Positions 34,506 through 45,020 of a stretch of DNA of 64,000 nt are shown here, one piece after another. Numbering within the stretch: the first letter of the stretch is position 1; every line of letters starts with the position of its first letter. The notes beneath the pieces are model-generated. The model had not been told where the DNA came from. It saw only the letters and a list, made by a program, of their open reading frames with translations, and made no database searches. A program made the position numbers and the translations under genes. Source of the stretch: Leifsonia sp. C5G2 (GTDB taxonomy: Bacteria > Actinomycetota > Actinomycetes > Actinomycetales > Microbacteriaceae); NCBI RefSeq assembly GCF_013359685.1, contig NZ_JABFMV010000008.1:124001-188000 (forward strand). The letters run 5' to 3'.

Positions 34506-35438
34506 TCAGCCTGCGACGACCGGCAGGTGTGACTGCGCGGCGGGCGTCACGGAGGCGGGCGTCTTGCCGAGGATGGGCGCATCGTCGTCGGACGGCGTCT
34601 CCTCGCCGCCGGTCTCCTCGCCGCCGGTCTCCTCGCCCGCGACGAGGTCGTCGCCGGTGACGGTGACCGTGATGTCCTGGCTGACGCCCGAATCCACGCC
34701 GGTGACGGTGATCTTCAGCGGGCCTGCGGTCGCGCGGCCGGCCTTGAGGTAGAAGCCGAACTCGACTTCGCCGTTCTCGTCGGCGTCGTACGTCCCCAGC
34801 GTGATCTCCTCGCCGTCGTAGTCGACCGTCACGGTGACCTTCTCGCCGGGCGTGTAGCCCGTGGCGTTGACGTGGATGCCCTCCTCGGCGTCGATCAGGT
34901 CAGCGGTCGTGATCGTGGAGACGTCCGTGGTGATCGTCGGTGCGGCCGGGTCCGTGGGGTCGGTCGGGTCCGTGGGGTCGGTCGGGTCCGTCGGGTCGGT
35001 CGGGTCCGTCGGGTCGGTCGGGTCCGTCGGGTCGGTCGGATCCGTCGCGGCGACCACGATCAGCTGGACTGCGTTGGAGTCATCGCCCGCATCGCTGGTT
35101 GCCCAGATGGAGAGGGTCTCGCCGTCGGCAGGGAGAACCGGCGGTGCCGTGGGGACGAAGATCGTGCTGAAGTCGCCCGAGCTGTCGGCCGTGACCTGCG
35201 CGTCCTCGATCGGGCCGGTCGCGGAGTTGGCGAGGTGGAGTGTCACCTCCGAGTCGGCGGTGAAGCCGGTGCCCGCGACGGCGATGCCGCCGGCCCAGTC
35301 GCCCTCGACGAAGCTGGACTGATTGAGCGTGATGGTTCCGGTGGCGGCGTTGGCCGGCGCGGCGGCAAAGAAGCCGCCGGCGACCACGGCCGCCGCGGCC
35401 GCGAGGGCCCCGAATCGGATTCGCGTAGAGCTGGTCAT
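34506..35438 (-). CDS. Secreted Ig-like repeat protein S4 with (DPT)n linker, ending in LPVVAG
   Basis: 310 residues, longest of the four. Signal peptide MTSSTRIRFGALAAAAAVVAGG...APANA|ATGT. Domain 1 (FVEGDWAGGIAVAGTGFTADSEVTLHL) and domain 2 (NATGYTPGEKVTVTVDYDGEEITLG) are separated by about ten Asp-Pro-Thr repeats, a rigid spacer. A second Glu/Gly-rich repeat (GEETGGEETGGEET) precedes the terminal SHLPVVAG. First gene of the array in transcription order; promoter TTGTGG-N17-TAGCGT. Confidence 0.78.
   Translation of the reverse strand: MTSSTRIRFGALAAAAAVVAGGFFAAAPANAATGTITLNQSSFVEGDWAGGIAVAGTGFTADSEVTLHLANSATGPIEDAQVTADSSGDFSTIFVPTAPPVLPADGETLSIWATSDAGDDSNAVQLIVVAATDPTDPTDPTDPTDPTDPTDPTDPTDPTDPTDPAAPTITTDVSTITTADLIDAEEGIHVNATGYTPGEKVTVTVDYDGEEITLGTYDADENGEVEFGFYLKAGRATAGPLKITVTGVDSGVSQDITVTVTGDDLVAGEETGGEETGGEETPSDDDAPILGKTPASVTPAAQSHLPVVAG
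34948..35046 (-). repeat. 18-bp tandem repeat coding (DPT)n in S4
   Basis: Five full units of GGGTCCGTSGGGTCGGTC (S = G or C) at 34948-35037 plus a half unit to 35046. The first two units differ from the last three only at one base. Copy number is likely to vary between strains by slippage. Confidence 0.9.
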
Positions 35439-35483
35439 GTATTTCCTCTGGTGTTTCTGAGCGCCCGAATCGACGCCGCAGTC

Positions 35484-35512
35484 ACGCTAACAGGAGACAC
35501 ACCAATCCACAA
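35484..35512 (-). promoter_or_regulatory. Promoter of S4
   Basis: Minus strand TTGTGG (35507-35512), 17 bp ending in CTGT, TAGCGT (35484-35489), 45 nt before the ATG. The region 35513-35560 upstream is unusually A/T-rich for this genome (TTATGCATGATATGCC...), possibly an UP element or regulator site. No gene is seen between 35439 and 35645. Confidence 0.6.
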
Positions 35513-35645
35513 TCTTATGCATGATATGCCAGTAATGATTGCATTTCACGCCGGCGTTGCCCATTCGGCGCCTCCGCCGCTGGGATTCTCGGACGACTCG
35601 TGCGCCGCCGTCGGCGAAGGCTTCCCCCGGGCCGGGGTCGGGACG

Positions 35646-36577
35646 CTATCCGGCGGGCGGGTAGGTCTCGATCGACACGATGCCGGAGGCCGGATTGGTC
35701 GCAGAGAGGTGCACGACCGAGAATCCGCCCGTGTCCAGGTCGGCGGCGTCGTTGAGGTAGCCGCCCGGCATCGTGCCGGTGGCCAGCGCGATCTCGCGCA
35801 TGATCTCCGGGAGGACCGGGCCGTGGCTGCACAGCACCGCGGTCTTCCGGGAGCGGATGCGCTTCCCGACCACGCGCCGCACGTCTCCGGCGCCCTCTTC
35901 GTAGGCGTCCTGGCTGATGCCGTGGTCGCGCGAGGGCTTGATTCCGGTGGCGGCGGCGAGAGGCGCGACCGTGGTCACGCAGCGGACGGCGTCGCTCGTG
36001 ACGATGCGCTTCGGCCGCCAGGACTGCAGTGTGGGGACGTCGGCCGCCGCCTGCCGCACGCCGCGCTCGGTGAGCGGACGCGCGGCGTCGGAGCCGCCCC
36101 AGTTGTCGCGCGGAGCCGCCTTGCCGTGACGGAGGGCGATGAGCGCGAAGGTGGAGGTGATGCCCTGGCGCACGAGCGCGTCGAACGCCTCGAGGATCTC
36201 GACGTCGCGCTCATAGGTGAGGTAGCCGCGCGCCTTCTTGATGGTGACCCACTCGATCGCCGCGATCTCGCTGTTCGGCACGAAGGTGGAGCGCTCGATC
36301 GCCTTGTCGGACACTTCGGCGGCCCAGAAGTGGACGATCTTCTCCCTGCCGCTGCCGAGCGCGTAGGTGGAGACTCCCAGCGGGACCCCCAGGCCGATGG
36401 CGAGCCCGGTCTCCTCCAGGATCTCGCGGACGGCCGTCTGCGGAAGCGTCTCGCCCGGATCGACCTTGCCCTTGGGGATCGTCACGTCGCCGTACTTCGT
36501 GCGGTGCACCACGAGCACGACGATGCGGTCGTCCACGACGCGCCAGCAGAGGGCGCCCGCGGCGTAGATGGCCGGGC

Positions 36578-36581
<4 letters not shown>
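35646..36581 (-). CDS. MutT1-like NUDIX hydrolase fused to histidine phosphatase
   Basis: 311 residues from GTG 36581, overlapping the ppk stop (GTGA). N-terminal NUDIX box [23 protein letters not shown] (about 38-60) after VTIPKG; C-terminal histidine phosphatase with [15 protein letters not shown] (RHG) and [11 protein letters not shown]. This two-domain plan is that of mycobacterial MutT1, which acts on 8-oxo-GTP and diadenosine polyphosphates. Coupling to ppk suggests a polyphosphate/nucleotide role. Confidence 0.9.
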
Positions 36582-38788
<2,207 letters not shown>

Positions 38789-38831
38789 CCCCCCATCATG
38801 TCACCGCCGACGCGCGCCAGGGACGGCCGTA

Positions 38832-38849
38832 CGTAAACGGTGGATAAAC
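38832..38849 (-). promoter_or_regulatory. PHO-box-like repeats upstream of ppk
   Basis: Minus strand GTTTATC-cacc-GTTTACG, 11-bp period. Each unit matches 5 of 7 positions of GTTCACC, weaker than at pstS or the MBL gene. Confidence 0.5.
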
Positions 38850-38888
38850 GCCTCGCTGTGGAAGAACGCTCCGTGCTGCTCCGCCGGT

Positions 38889-39641
38889 TCAGGGCCGGAC
38901 CGACGTCGGCAGCCGGTCGTTGTCGTCCTCGTAGACGTTGAACCGGTACCCGACGTTGCGCACGGTGCCGATGAGCGACTCGAGGTCGCCCAGCTTCGCC
39001 CGCAGCCGCCGCACGTGCACGTCGACCGTCCGCGTGCCGCCGAAGTAGTCGTAGCCCCACACCTCGCTGAGCAGCTGCTCGCGCGTGAAGACACGGGAGG
39101 GGTGCGTCGCGAAGAAGCGGAGCAGTTCGAACTCCTTGAAGGTGAGGTCGAGCTGGCGTCCGTGCGCCTTCGCCGAGTAGCTGGCCTCGTCGATCGTGAT
39201 GCCCGAGGCCTGGATCTTGCTCTGCGCGTGCTCCTGAGTCTGGCGGCCGATCGCCAGCCGGATGCGCGCATCCACCTCGGCAGGACCGGCGTTGTCGAGC
39301 ACGACATCGCTGACGCCCCAGTCGGCGCTCACGGCGGTGAGGCCGCCCTCGGTGAGCACGAGCACGAGCGGGACGGTGACTCCGGTCGTGGTGAGGATCT
39401 TGCACAGCGACTTCGCGCTGGCCAGGTCGCGCCGGGCGTCCACGAAGATTAGGTCGCAACTCGGAGCGTTGACGAGCGCGGCCGGCTCGGCCGGGATGTG
39501 GCGGACCCGGTGGCTCAGTAGCGCGAGGGAGGGGAGCACCTCGGCATCGCTCACAGAGGCTGCGGATCCCGGGGAGGCGGCACTGCTTTGGCCCTGTCCG
39601 GAAGCGTTCGACGCAGACGTGAGGATCAGAAGTTGCGCCAC
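38889..39641 (-). CDS. glnR: GlnR-like orphan OmpR-family response regulator
   Basis: 250 residues from GTG 39641 (GGAGGA upstream). Degenerate receiver: [85 protein letters not shown], matching GlnR; C-terminal winged helix [14 protein letters not shown]...[27 protein letters not shown]. GlnR controls nitrogen assimilation in actinomycetes and lacks normal phosphorylation chemistry. No kinase gene is adjacent. Confidence 0.88.
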   Translation of the reverse strand: MAQLLILTSASNASGQGQSSAASPGSAASVSDAEVLPSLALLSHRVRHIPAEPAALVNAPSCDLIFVDARRDLASAKSLCKILTTTGVTVPLVLVLTEGGLTAVSADWGVSDVVLDNAGPAEVDARIRLAIGRQTQEHAQSKIQASGITIDEASYSAKAHGRQLDLTFKEFELLRFFATHPSRVFTREQLLSEVWGYDYFGGTRTVDVHVRRLRAKLGDLESLIGTVRNVGYRFNVYEDDNDRLPTSVRP

Positions 39642-39748
39642 CCATTCCTCCTCACCCGTCTGTGCCGCAATGCTACCGGAAATGCGCAGCACCCCTTCCC
39701 GCGGCCCTCGGCAGCCGGACCGCGGGCCGCGCGGGGCAGAATGGGAGC

Positions 39749-40099
39749 GTGAGCGACGACATCCCGGACACCCCTCTCCCGCACGCGCTCGGCCCGGCCG
39801 CGGCGGCCGGAGCCGCACAGCCTCCGCTCCCGCGGTGGGCGACCGCGCTCAGCATCGGCTCGGTCTGGGCGATCGCGCTGGTGCTCGGCGTGCTGATCGG
39901 CTCGCTCTCGCACCCGGCGGCGTACGCCTCCTGGCTCTCCCTCGCCCTCGCGGTCTGCGCGCTGCTCGGCTTCGTCTCGCAGCTCGCCACGCAGCAGAAG
40001 GACGGCTTCGTCACGCGCCTGGCCGCGACCCTCACCGGCAGCTTCGTCATCCTCGGGGTCATCGGCGCCGTCCTCGCCCTGATCGCCGGACTGCGCTGA
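39749..40099 (+). CDS. Small membrane protein of unknown function
   Basis: 116 residues from GTG. Three helices: [42 protein letters not shown] and [20 protein letters not shown] -10-like CAGAAT (39737-39742) lies 6 nt before the GTG. Found beside glnR and a tiny membrane protein; function unknown. Confidence 0.7.
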   Translation: MSDDIPDTPLPHALGPAAAAGAAQPPLPRWATALSIGSVWAIALVLGVLIGSLSHPAAYASWLSLALAVCALLGFVSQLATQQKDGFVTRLAATLTGSFVILGVIGAVLALIAGLR

Positions 40100-40142
40100 C
40101 GACACCGACCGGATGTCGGCGGCAGCCGGTTAGACTGGACCC

Positions 40143-40253
40143 ATGCTGGTCGCTCTCGAACTCTTCTTCATCGGCCTTCTCGGCCTGGCAACGCTCGCGA
40201 TCCTCGGCGTCTCCGGGGTCGTGGTCTACAACCTCTTCCGCGGTCAGCGCTGA
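40143..40253 (+). CDS. 36-residue single-helix membrane peptide
   Basis: MLVALELFFIGLLGLATLAI...YNLFRGQR: one hydrophobic helix and a short basic C-terminal tail. -10 TAGACT (40131-40136) sits 6 nt before the ATG, so a leaderless mRNA would start at this codon, which supports it being real. The heme-binding-fold gene begins 13 bp later. No known function. Confidence 0.6.
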   Translation: MLVALELFFIGLLGLATLAILGVSGVVVYNLFRGQR

Positions 40254-40266
40254 GCATCCCGCTCCC

Positions 40267-40863
40267 ATGATCGAGATCCCCACCGACCTTCCGGCGGAGC
40301 TGGTCCCCCTCTCCTGGCTGATCGGGGTCTGGGAGGGCACGGGTGTGCTCGATTACGCGGTCGGCGAGGAGCACACGCAGCGGGAGTTCGGCCAGCGCAT
40401 CAGCTTCAGCCACGACGGTCTGGGGTACCTCAACTACTCGTCCACGTCGTGGATCCTCGACGAGGAGAACACGCCCCTCGCCGCCGAGACGGGGTACTGG
40501 CGCCTGCACCGCAAGCTCGTGGAGGGCGACGCCGGACCGGCGATGCTGCCCGGGATCGGCGCGCGGCCGTTCTCCACGGCGCAGTCGGTCGAGGCGCTGC
40601 GCAACTCCAACGGCGCCTTCGACATCGACGTCTCGATCATCCATCCCGACGGCGTCAGCGAGCTCTACCTCGGCCAGGTCTCCGGTCCGCGCATCGACCT
40701 CGCGACCGACGCGGTGCTCCGCACGGCGGGGGCGAAGGAGTACACGGCCGCGACCCGGCTGTACGGACTGGTGGAGGGCCACCTGCTCTGGGCGTGGGAC
40801 ATCGCAGCCCTGGGGCAGGAGCTGCGCACGCACGCCTCCGCCCGGCTCGCCAAGGTCGACTGA
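40267..40863 (+). CDS. Nitrobindin-like (FABP-fold, THAP4-like) heme protein
   Basis: 198 residues. Motif SWLIGVWEGTGVLDY (GxWxGxG) at about 16-30 is the nitrobindin signature; beta-barrel strands follow, with GYWRLHRK and the C-terminal LLWAWDIAALGQELRTHASARLAKV. Bacterial nitrobindins bind ferric heme through a C-terminal His (candidate: the His of RTHAS) and scavenge peroxynitrite/NO. Cytoplasmic. Directly followed by the ygfZ-like gene, which handles Fe-S clusters. Confidence 0.85.
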   Translation: MIEIPTDLPAELVPLSWLIGVWEGTGVLDYAVGEEHTQREFGQRISFSHDGLGYLNYSSTSWILDEENTPLAAETGYWRLHRKLVEGDAGPAMLPGIGARPFSTAQSVEALRNSNGAFDIDVSIIHPDGVSELYLGQVSGPRIDLATDAVLRTAGAKEYTAATRLYGLVEGHLLWAWDIAALGQELRTHASARLAKVD

Positions 40864-40869
40864 GGCGCC

Positions 40870-41994
40870 ATGAGCGACGCATCCCCTTCTCCTTTCCTCG
40901 AGCTCCCCGGCGCCGTCGACTCGACCGGCGCAGGAGTCCCGGCCCACTACGGCAGCCCGCTCTCCGAGCAGCGCGCCCTCGCCGAGGGCGACGCCATCGT
41001 CGACCTCTCCGACCGCGCCGTGCTCACCGTCCAAGGCCCCGACCGGCTCAGCTGGCTGAACTCCCTGACCAGCCAGGCGCTGACCGGGCTGCGGCCGGGG
41101 GAGTCGTCCGAGACGCTGCTGCTGGATGTCACCGGCCGCGTGGAGCACGCCGCCCGCCTCCTCGACGACGGCGAGACGCTGTGGCTGCTCGTGGACCGGC
41201 CGGAGGCCGCAGGACTGCTCGCCTGGCTCGACTCGATGCGGTTCATGCTGCGCGTCGAGCTGGCCGACCGCACCGCCGACCTCGCCACCGTCGGCACGCT
41301 CGGCGACCCGCCGCTGCCGATCGCCGCCCCGAACGGCGTGCCGCTCATCTGGCACGACCCGTGGCGCACGGTGACGCCCGGCGGCCACCAGTACGCCCGC
41401 GGCGAGCATCCGGGCGCCGGGTGGACGTGGAGCGAGCGCCTCGTCCCGCGCGACGCTCTGCCGTCGCTGGTGGCACGCGTGTGCACCGGCGAACTGTCCG
41501 TGGCGGGCACCCTCGCGGCCGACGCCCTGCGCATCGCGGCCTGGCGGCCGCGCTTCGCCACAGAGGTCGACGAGCGCACCATCCCGCACGAACTGGACTG
41601 GCTGCGCACCGCCGTCCACCTCAGCAAGGGGTGCTATCGCGGTCAGGAGACGGTGGCGAAGGTGCACAACCTCGGTCACCCTCCGCGCCGCCTGGTGATG
41701 CTGCACCTCGACGGGTCGGAGGGGGTGCACCCTGCTCCCGGCGCCGTCGTCTCGCTCGACGGGGCCGAGGTCGGCTCGGTGACCTCCTCCGCACTGCACT
41801 ACGAGCTCGGCCCCATCGCGCTCGCGGTGGTGAAGCGCTCCGCCGATCCCGGAGCGACGCTGACGGTGGATGCCGACGGCACCCCCGTCGCGGCCGCCCA
41901 GGAGATCGTCGTCCCGCCGGAAGCCGGGGCCGAGGCGCACGTGCCGCGGCTGCCGCGCCTCGGCGCCGTCACCCGCGCTCCGCGCCAGCAGTAA
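40870..41994 (+). CDS. ygfZ: YgfZ/GcvT-like folate-binding protein
   Basis: 374 residues, 6 bp after the nitrobindin gene. GcvT fold with the YgfZ signature KGCYRGQETVAKVHNLGHPPRRLVML near residue 252. YgfZ supports repair or assembly of certain Fe-S enzymes using folate. N-terminal HYGSPLSEQRALAEGDAIVDLSDR and LSWLNSLTSQ are typical. Its 3' end is near an intergenic palindrome. Confidence 0.9.
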   Translation: MSDASPSPFLELPGAVDSTGAGVPAHYGSPLSEQRALAEGDAIVDLSDRAVLTVQGPDRLSWLNSLTSQALTGLRPGESSETLLLDVTGRVEHAARLLDDGETLWLLVDRPEAAGLLAWLDSMRFMLRVELADRTADLATVGTLGDPPLPIAAPNGVPLIWHDPWRTVTPGGHQYARGEHPGAGWTWSERLVPRDALPSLVARVCTGELSVAGTLAADALRIAAWRPRFATEVDERTIPHELDWLRTAVHLSKGCYRGQETVAKVHNLGHPPRRLVMLHLDGSEGVHPAPGAVVSLDGAEVGSVTSSALHYELGPIALAVVKRSADPGATLTVDADGTPVAAAQEIVVPPEAGAEAHVPRLPRLGAVTRAPRQQ

Positions 41995-42013
41995 CCCTCC
42001 CGCTACGCCGTCG

Positions 42014-42066
42014 GCTCCGGACTTTTTCGAGCCGGGCGCGGCGTGTCGGGCGAAGAACTCAGGAGC
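42014..42066. repeat. Degraded palindrome, family 2 copy 2
   Basis: Right arm CGAAGAACTCAGGAGCT is the family sequence; the left arm (GGCTCCGGACTTTTTCG) has several mismatches. Lies between the convergent ygfZ and methyltransferase genes, and its right arm includes the methyltransferase stop. Confidence 0.6.
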
Positions 42067-42904
42067 TGATGGCCGCGCGTGCCGGGGAGGCGGGCGCGAC
42101 GGACGGCCAGGCGACGGTGAGCTCGCCGATGCGCCACCGGGTGCGGCCGCCGACGATGGGCCAGCCGGCGTCGCGCATGCCCTGGGCGACGGCGATCCAG
42201 CGCTGGCTCGGGCCGTACGCGGCGAGCGGCGAGTGGACGCGCCACAGCCGGTCGAGCTCGGACAGGAAGTCGTGCACGCGCTCGCCGGGGACGTTTCGGT
42301 GGATGAGCGCCTTCGGCAGTCGCTCGGCGACGACCGACGGCGCGTCGAGGTCGCGGAGGCGCAACGACACGGTCAGCGTGCGCGGACCTTCGGGCCCGAG
42401 CGCGACCCAGCTGGAGATGCGGCCGATCTCGTCGCAGGTGCCCTCGACGAGCAGGCCGCCGGGCTGCAGGCGGGTGCGCATCCGCTCCCACGCGTCCGCC
42501 ACCTCCACCTCGCGGTACTGCCGCAGCACGTTGAACGCCCGGATGACGGCGGCGCCGCGCCCGCCGGGAAGCGGCACCTCGAACCCGCCGAGGGCGAAGC
42601 GGATGCGCGCCTGCGGGTCGAAGCCGGTGCGGCCCGCGCGGACCGCGGCGAGCTGCTCGTCGGCCGTCCGCACCCGCCCCGGCTCGATCTCCAGGCCGAT
42701 GACCTCGACATCCCGCCGCACCTTCGCCAGGCGCTGCTGCAGCTCGAGAGCCGTGACGCCGCTCGCGCCGTAGCCGAGGTCGACGACCACCGGGTCGGCC
42801 GTGCGCCGCAGCACCGGCTGGGCCGCGATCCACCGGTCGACGCGGCGCAGCCGGTTGGTGTTCGTCGTGCCACGGGTGACCGTGCCGACGGCGCCGGAAG
42901 CCAT
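42059..42904 (-). CDS. Class I SAM-dependent methyltransferase
   Basis: 281 residues. SAM motif I PVVVDLGYGASGVTALEL (about 40-57), motif near VIGLEIEPGRV (acidic at the end of beta2), and GGLLVEGTCDEIGR. N-terminal RGTTNTNRLRRVDRWI resembles actinobacterial proteins annotated only as class I methyltransferases. Substrate unknown. Start ATG 42904; the 20 bases around the start are identical to those of the ChaA gene. Confidence 0.75.
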   Translation of the reverse strand: MASGAVGTVTRGTTNTNRLRRVDRWIAAQPVLRRTADPVVVDLGYGASGVTALELQQRLAKVRRDVEVIGLEIEPGRVRTADEQLAAVRAGRTGFDPQARIRFALGGFEVPLPGGRGAAVIRAFNVLRQYREVEVADAWERMRTRLQPGGLLVEGTCDEIGRISSWVALGPEGPRTLTVSLRLRDLDAPSVVAERLPKALIHRNVPGERVHDFLSELDRLWRVHSPLAAYGPSQRWIAVAQGMRDAGWPIVGGRTRWRIGELTVAWPSVAPASPARAAISS

Positions 42905-42971
42905 GCGTCCATCCTGCCAGCGCGCTCGGGCCTGGACGTGGCGGCGGGCGCCGACACGATAGATTGGGGGC

Positions 42972-43721
42972 ATGGCCGCTCCCTACACCCTGATCCTCCT
43001 GCGCCACGGCAGCAGCGAGTGGAACGAGAAGAACCTGTTCACCGGCTGGGTCGACGTGCGTCTCAGCGAGACCGGCGTCGCCGAGGCCAAGCGTGCGGGC
43101 GAGCTGCTCCGCGACTCCGGGCTCGCGCCCGACGTGCTGCACACCTCGGTGCTGACCCGTGCCATCCAGACCGCGAATTACGCCCTCGACGTGGCCGACC
43201 GGCTGTGGATCCCGGTGCGGCGCTCCTGGAGGCTCAACGAGCGCCACTACGGCGCGCTGCAGGGCCTCGACAAGGCGGAGACGCTGGAGAAGTACGGGCC
43301 CGAGCAGTTCCAGCTGTGGCGCCGCTCGTTCGACGTGCCGCCGCCGCCGCTCGCCGACGACAGCGAGTTCTCGCAGGTCGGCGACCCGCGCTACGCCGGT
43401 CTCGGCGACGAGCTGCCGCGGACCGAGTGCCTGAAGGACGTCATCGCCCGGATGCTGCCCTACTGGGAGTCCGACATCACGCGTGACCTCACCGCCGGGA
43501 AGACCGTGCTCGTCACCGCCCACGGCAACTCGCTGCGCGCGCTGGTGAAGCACCTCGACGGCATCTCCGACGACGACATCGCCGGCCTCAACATCCCGAC
43601 CGGCATCCCGCTCGTCTACAAGCTCGGCGAGGACTTCACGCCGCTCGAGCCGTCGTACTACCTCGACCCCGAGGCCGCCGCGGCCGGCGCCGCCGCGGTC
43701 GCCGCACAGGGCAAGAAGTAG
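42972..43721 (+). CDS. gpmA: 2,3-bisphosphoglycerate-dependent phosphoglycerate mutase
   Basis: 249 residues. Catalytic His in [44 protein letters not shown] and the second His in [17 protein letters not shown]. Interconverts 3- and 2-phosphoglycerate in glycolysis. -10 TAGATT (42960-42965) ends 6 nt before the ATG. C-terminal Ala-rich tail ([15 protein letters not shown]). Confidence 0.96.
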   Translation: MAAPYTLILLRHGSSEWNEKNLFTGWVDVRLSETGVAEAKRAGELLRDSGLAPDVLHTSVLTRAIQTANYALDVADRLWIPVRRSWRLNERHYGALQGLDKAETLEKYGPEQFQLWRRSFDVPPPPLADDSEFSQVGDPRYAGLGDELPRTECLKDVIARMLPYWESDITRDLTAGKTVLVTAHGNSLRALVKHLDGISDDDIAGLNIPTGIPLVYKLGEDFTPLEPSYYLDPEAAAAGAAAVAAQGKK

Positions 43722-43774
43722 CCACGACCAGCACCTTCGTCGTCGTCGCGTTCCTCACGGGACGCGGCGACGAC

Positions 43775-44194
43775 GTGTTTCCGGCCACCTTCCCGGCTTC
43801 CGACTGGCAGCTGCACGTCACGATCGTCCCGCCGTTCGAGACTGAGCTCGATGCGGACGCCGTGGCGGCGCTGCTGCCGCGGGCCGCCCCCATCCCTATC
43901 GACGGAGGGGCGCGCGAGCGGTTCGGCGCGCACCGCACGGTCCCGGTCACGGTCCTCCGACCGTCGGCGCCGCTGCTGGCGCTGCACACCGCGGCGGTCG
44001 GCGCGCTGGAGGCCTCGGGCGTGACCGTGCGCGACGCCCGCCACGTGCGCGAGGGCTACCGGGCGCACGCCACCGATCAGCGCACGGGCCGCCTGCACCC
44101 CGGCGAGCACGCCGTCCTCACCGAGCTCTCCGTCGTCGCCCGCGCCCCCGGCGGCCTCCGCCGCGTCGCCGCACGCGTCCCCCTCCACCCCTGA
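43775..44194 (+). CDS. 2'-5' RNA ligase family (2H phosphoesterase) protein, start uncertain
   Basis: 139 residues from GTG 43775. Two HxT motifs: WQLHVTIVPPF and YRAHATDQRTGR. The frame upstream of the GTG encodes TSTFVVVAFLTGRGDD, the expected first beta strand of the fold, but has no ATG/GTG/TTG back to and beyond the gpmA stop; an ACG lies at 43724, 2 nt after the gpmA stop. So either a non-standard start is used or the start codon has mutated. Role: tRNA or cyclic-phosphate chemistry, unproven. Confidence 0.75.
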   Translation: MFPATFPASDWQLHVTIVPPFETELDADAVAALLPRAAPIPIDGGARERFGAHRTVPVTVLRPSAPLLALHTAAVGALEASGVTVRDARHVREGYRAHATDQRTGRLHPGEHAVLTELSVVARAPGGLRRVAARVPLHP

Positions 44195-44203
44195 CCCACG
44201 CAA

Positions 44204-44262
44204 AGAGCTCCTGAGTTTTTCGACCGATCCGGGCGGATCCGGTCGAAGAACTCAGGAGCTCT
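44204..44262. terminator. Family 2 palindrome between the 2H gene and phoU
   Basis: Arms AGAGCTCCTGAGTTTTTCGA.. (from 44204) and GGTCGAAGAACTCAGGAGCT (44241-44260), stem about 22 bp with one G-U pair. Ends with CTTGGCTTCG, as at 5257-5320. Between convergent genes, 10 nt after one stop and 22 nt from the other: a likely bidirectional terminator. Confidence 0.75.
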
Positions 44263-44283
44263 TGGCTTCGGAACGGGGGAGCC

Positions 44284-44940
44284 TCAGGAGGCGAGCTCCG
44301 GGGCCCAGTCGCCGGTGGCCAGGTACTGCACCTTCTTGGCGATCGAGACCGCGTGGTCCGCGAAGCGCTCGTGGTAACGGGAGGCGAGGGTCGCGTCCAC
44401 CGTATCGACCGCCTGGCCCTTCCACGTCTCGCCGAGCACCTTGTCGAACACGCTGATGTGCAGCTCGTCGATGTCGTCGTCGTCGTTACGGATCTCGTCG
44501 GCGAGGCGGATGTCCTGGGTGCGGAGCAGCTCCGCGAGCTTCTCGGCGATCTGCACGTCGAGGCGGCCCATCTCGGAGAATGTCGAGCGCAGGCTCTTCG
44601 GGACGACCTTGTCCGGGAAGCGGTAGCGCGCCAGCTGCGCGATGTGCTCGGCCATGTCACCCATGCGCTCGAGCGACGCGCTGATGCGCAGCGCGCTGAC
44701 GACGATGCGGAGGTCGCGGGCGACCGGCTGCTGGCGGGCGAGGATCTGGATGGACAGCTCGTCCAGCAGCACCGTCAGCTCGTCGATGCGGTGGTCGTTG
44801 GCGATGACGTCCTCCGCGAGCGTCACATCCGACTCGTTGAACGCGGCGGTGGCGTTCCTGATGGACACGACGACCAGTTCGGCGATCTCGACGAGGCGGT
44901 CCTGAACTTCCGCCAGCTCCTGCTGGAAGACTTCGCGCAT
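44284..44940 (-). CDS. phoU: Phosphate signalling regulator PhoU
   Basis: 218 residues. Two PhoU helical repeats: FNESDVTLAEDVIANDHRIDELTVLLDEL and AELLRTQDIRLADEIRNDDDDIDELHISVFDKV, with the E/DxxxD metal motifs. N-terminal MREVFQQELAEVQDRLVEIAELV is typical. Links Pst transport to the sensor kinase and damps the response when phosphate is plentiful. Divergent from senX3-regX3 across a PHO box. Confidence 0.95.
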   Translation of the reverse strand: MREVFQQELAEVQDRLVEIAELVVVSIRNATAAFNESDVTLAEDVIANDHRIDELTVLLDELSIQILARQQPVARDLRIVVSALRISASLERMGDMAEHIAQLARYRFPDKVVPKSLRSTFSEMGRLDVQIAEKLAELLRTQDIRLADEIRNDDDDIDELHISVFDKVLGETWKGQAVDTVDATLASRYHERFADHAVSIAKKVQYLATGDWAPELAS

Positions 44941-45020
44941 GGGGTGTGGTCCTTCCTGGCGTGCGCGGGCACGCGGGATGTCGGGGCCTTCTGGTCCCGT
45001 CTAGCATGTTCGCCGCGGCA

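Noticed and set aside
34948-35046. CRISPR array
   Set aside because: The repeats are direct, gap-free 18-bp units in frame inside a coding sequence, with no spacers. The same holds for the Pro-Thr tract at 62410-62525.
29788-35438. S proteins as sortase substrates because of LPVVSG
   Set aside because: Sortase signals need a hydrophobic helix and basic tail after the motif; here the motif is the last residues of each protein.
44118-44660. Minus-strand ORF running from phoU into the family 2 palindrome
   Set aside because: Alternative frame of phoU with Ser/Arg-rich translation; phoU itself has full PhoU repeats.
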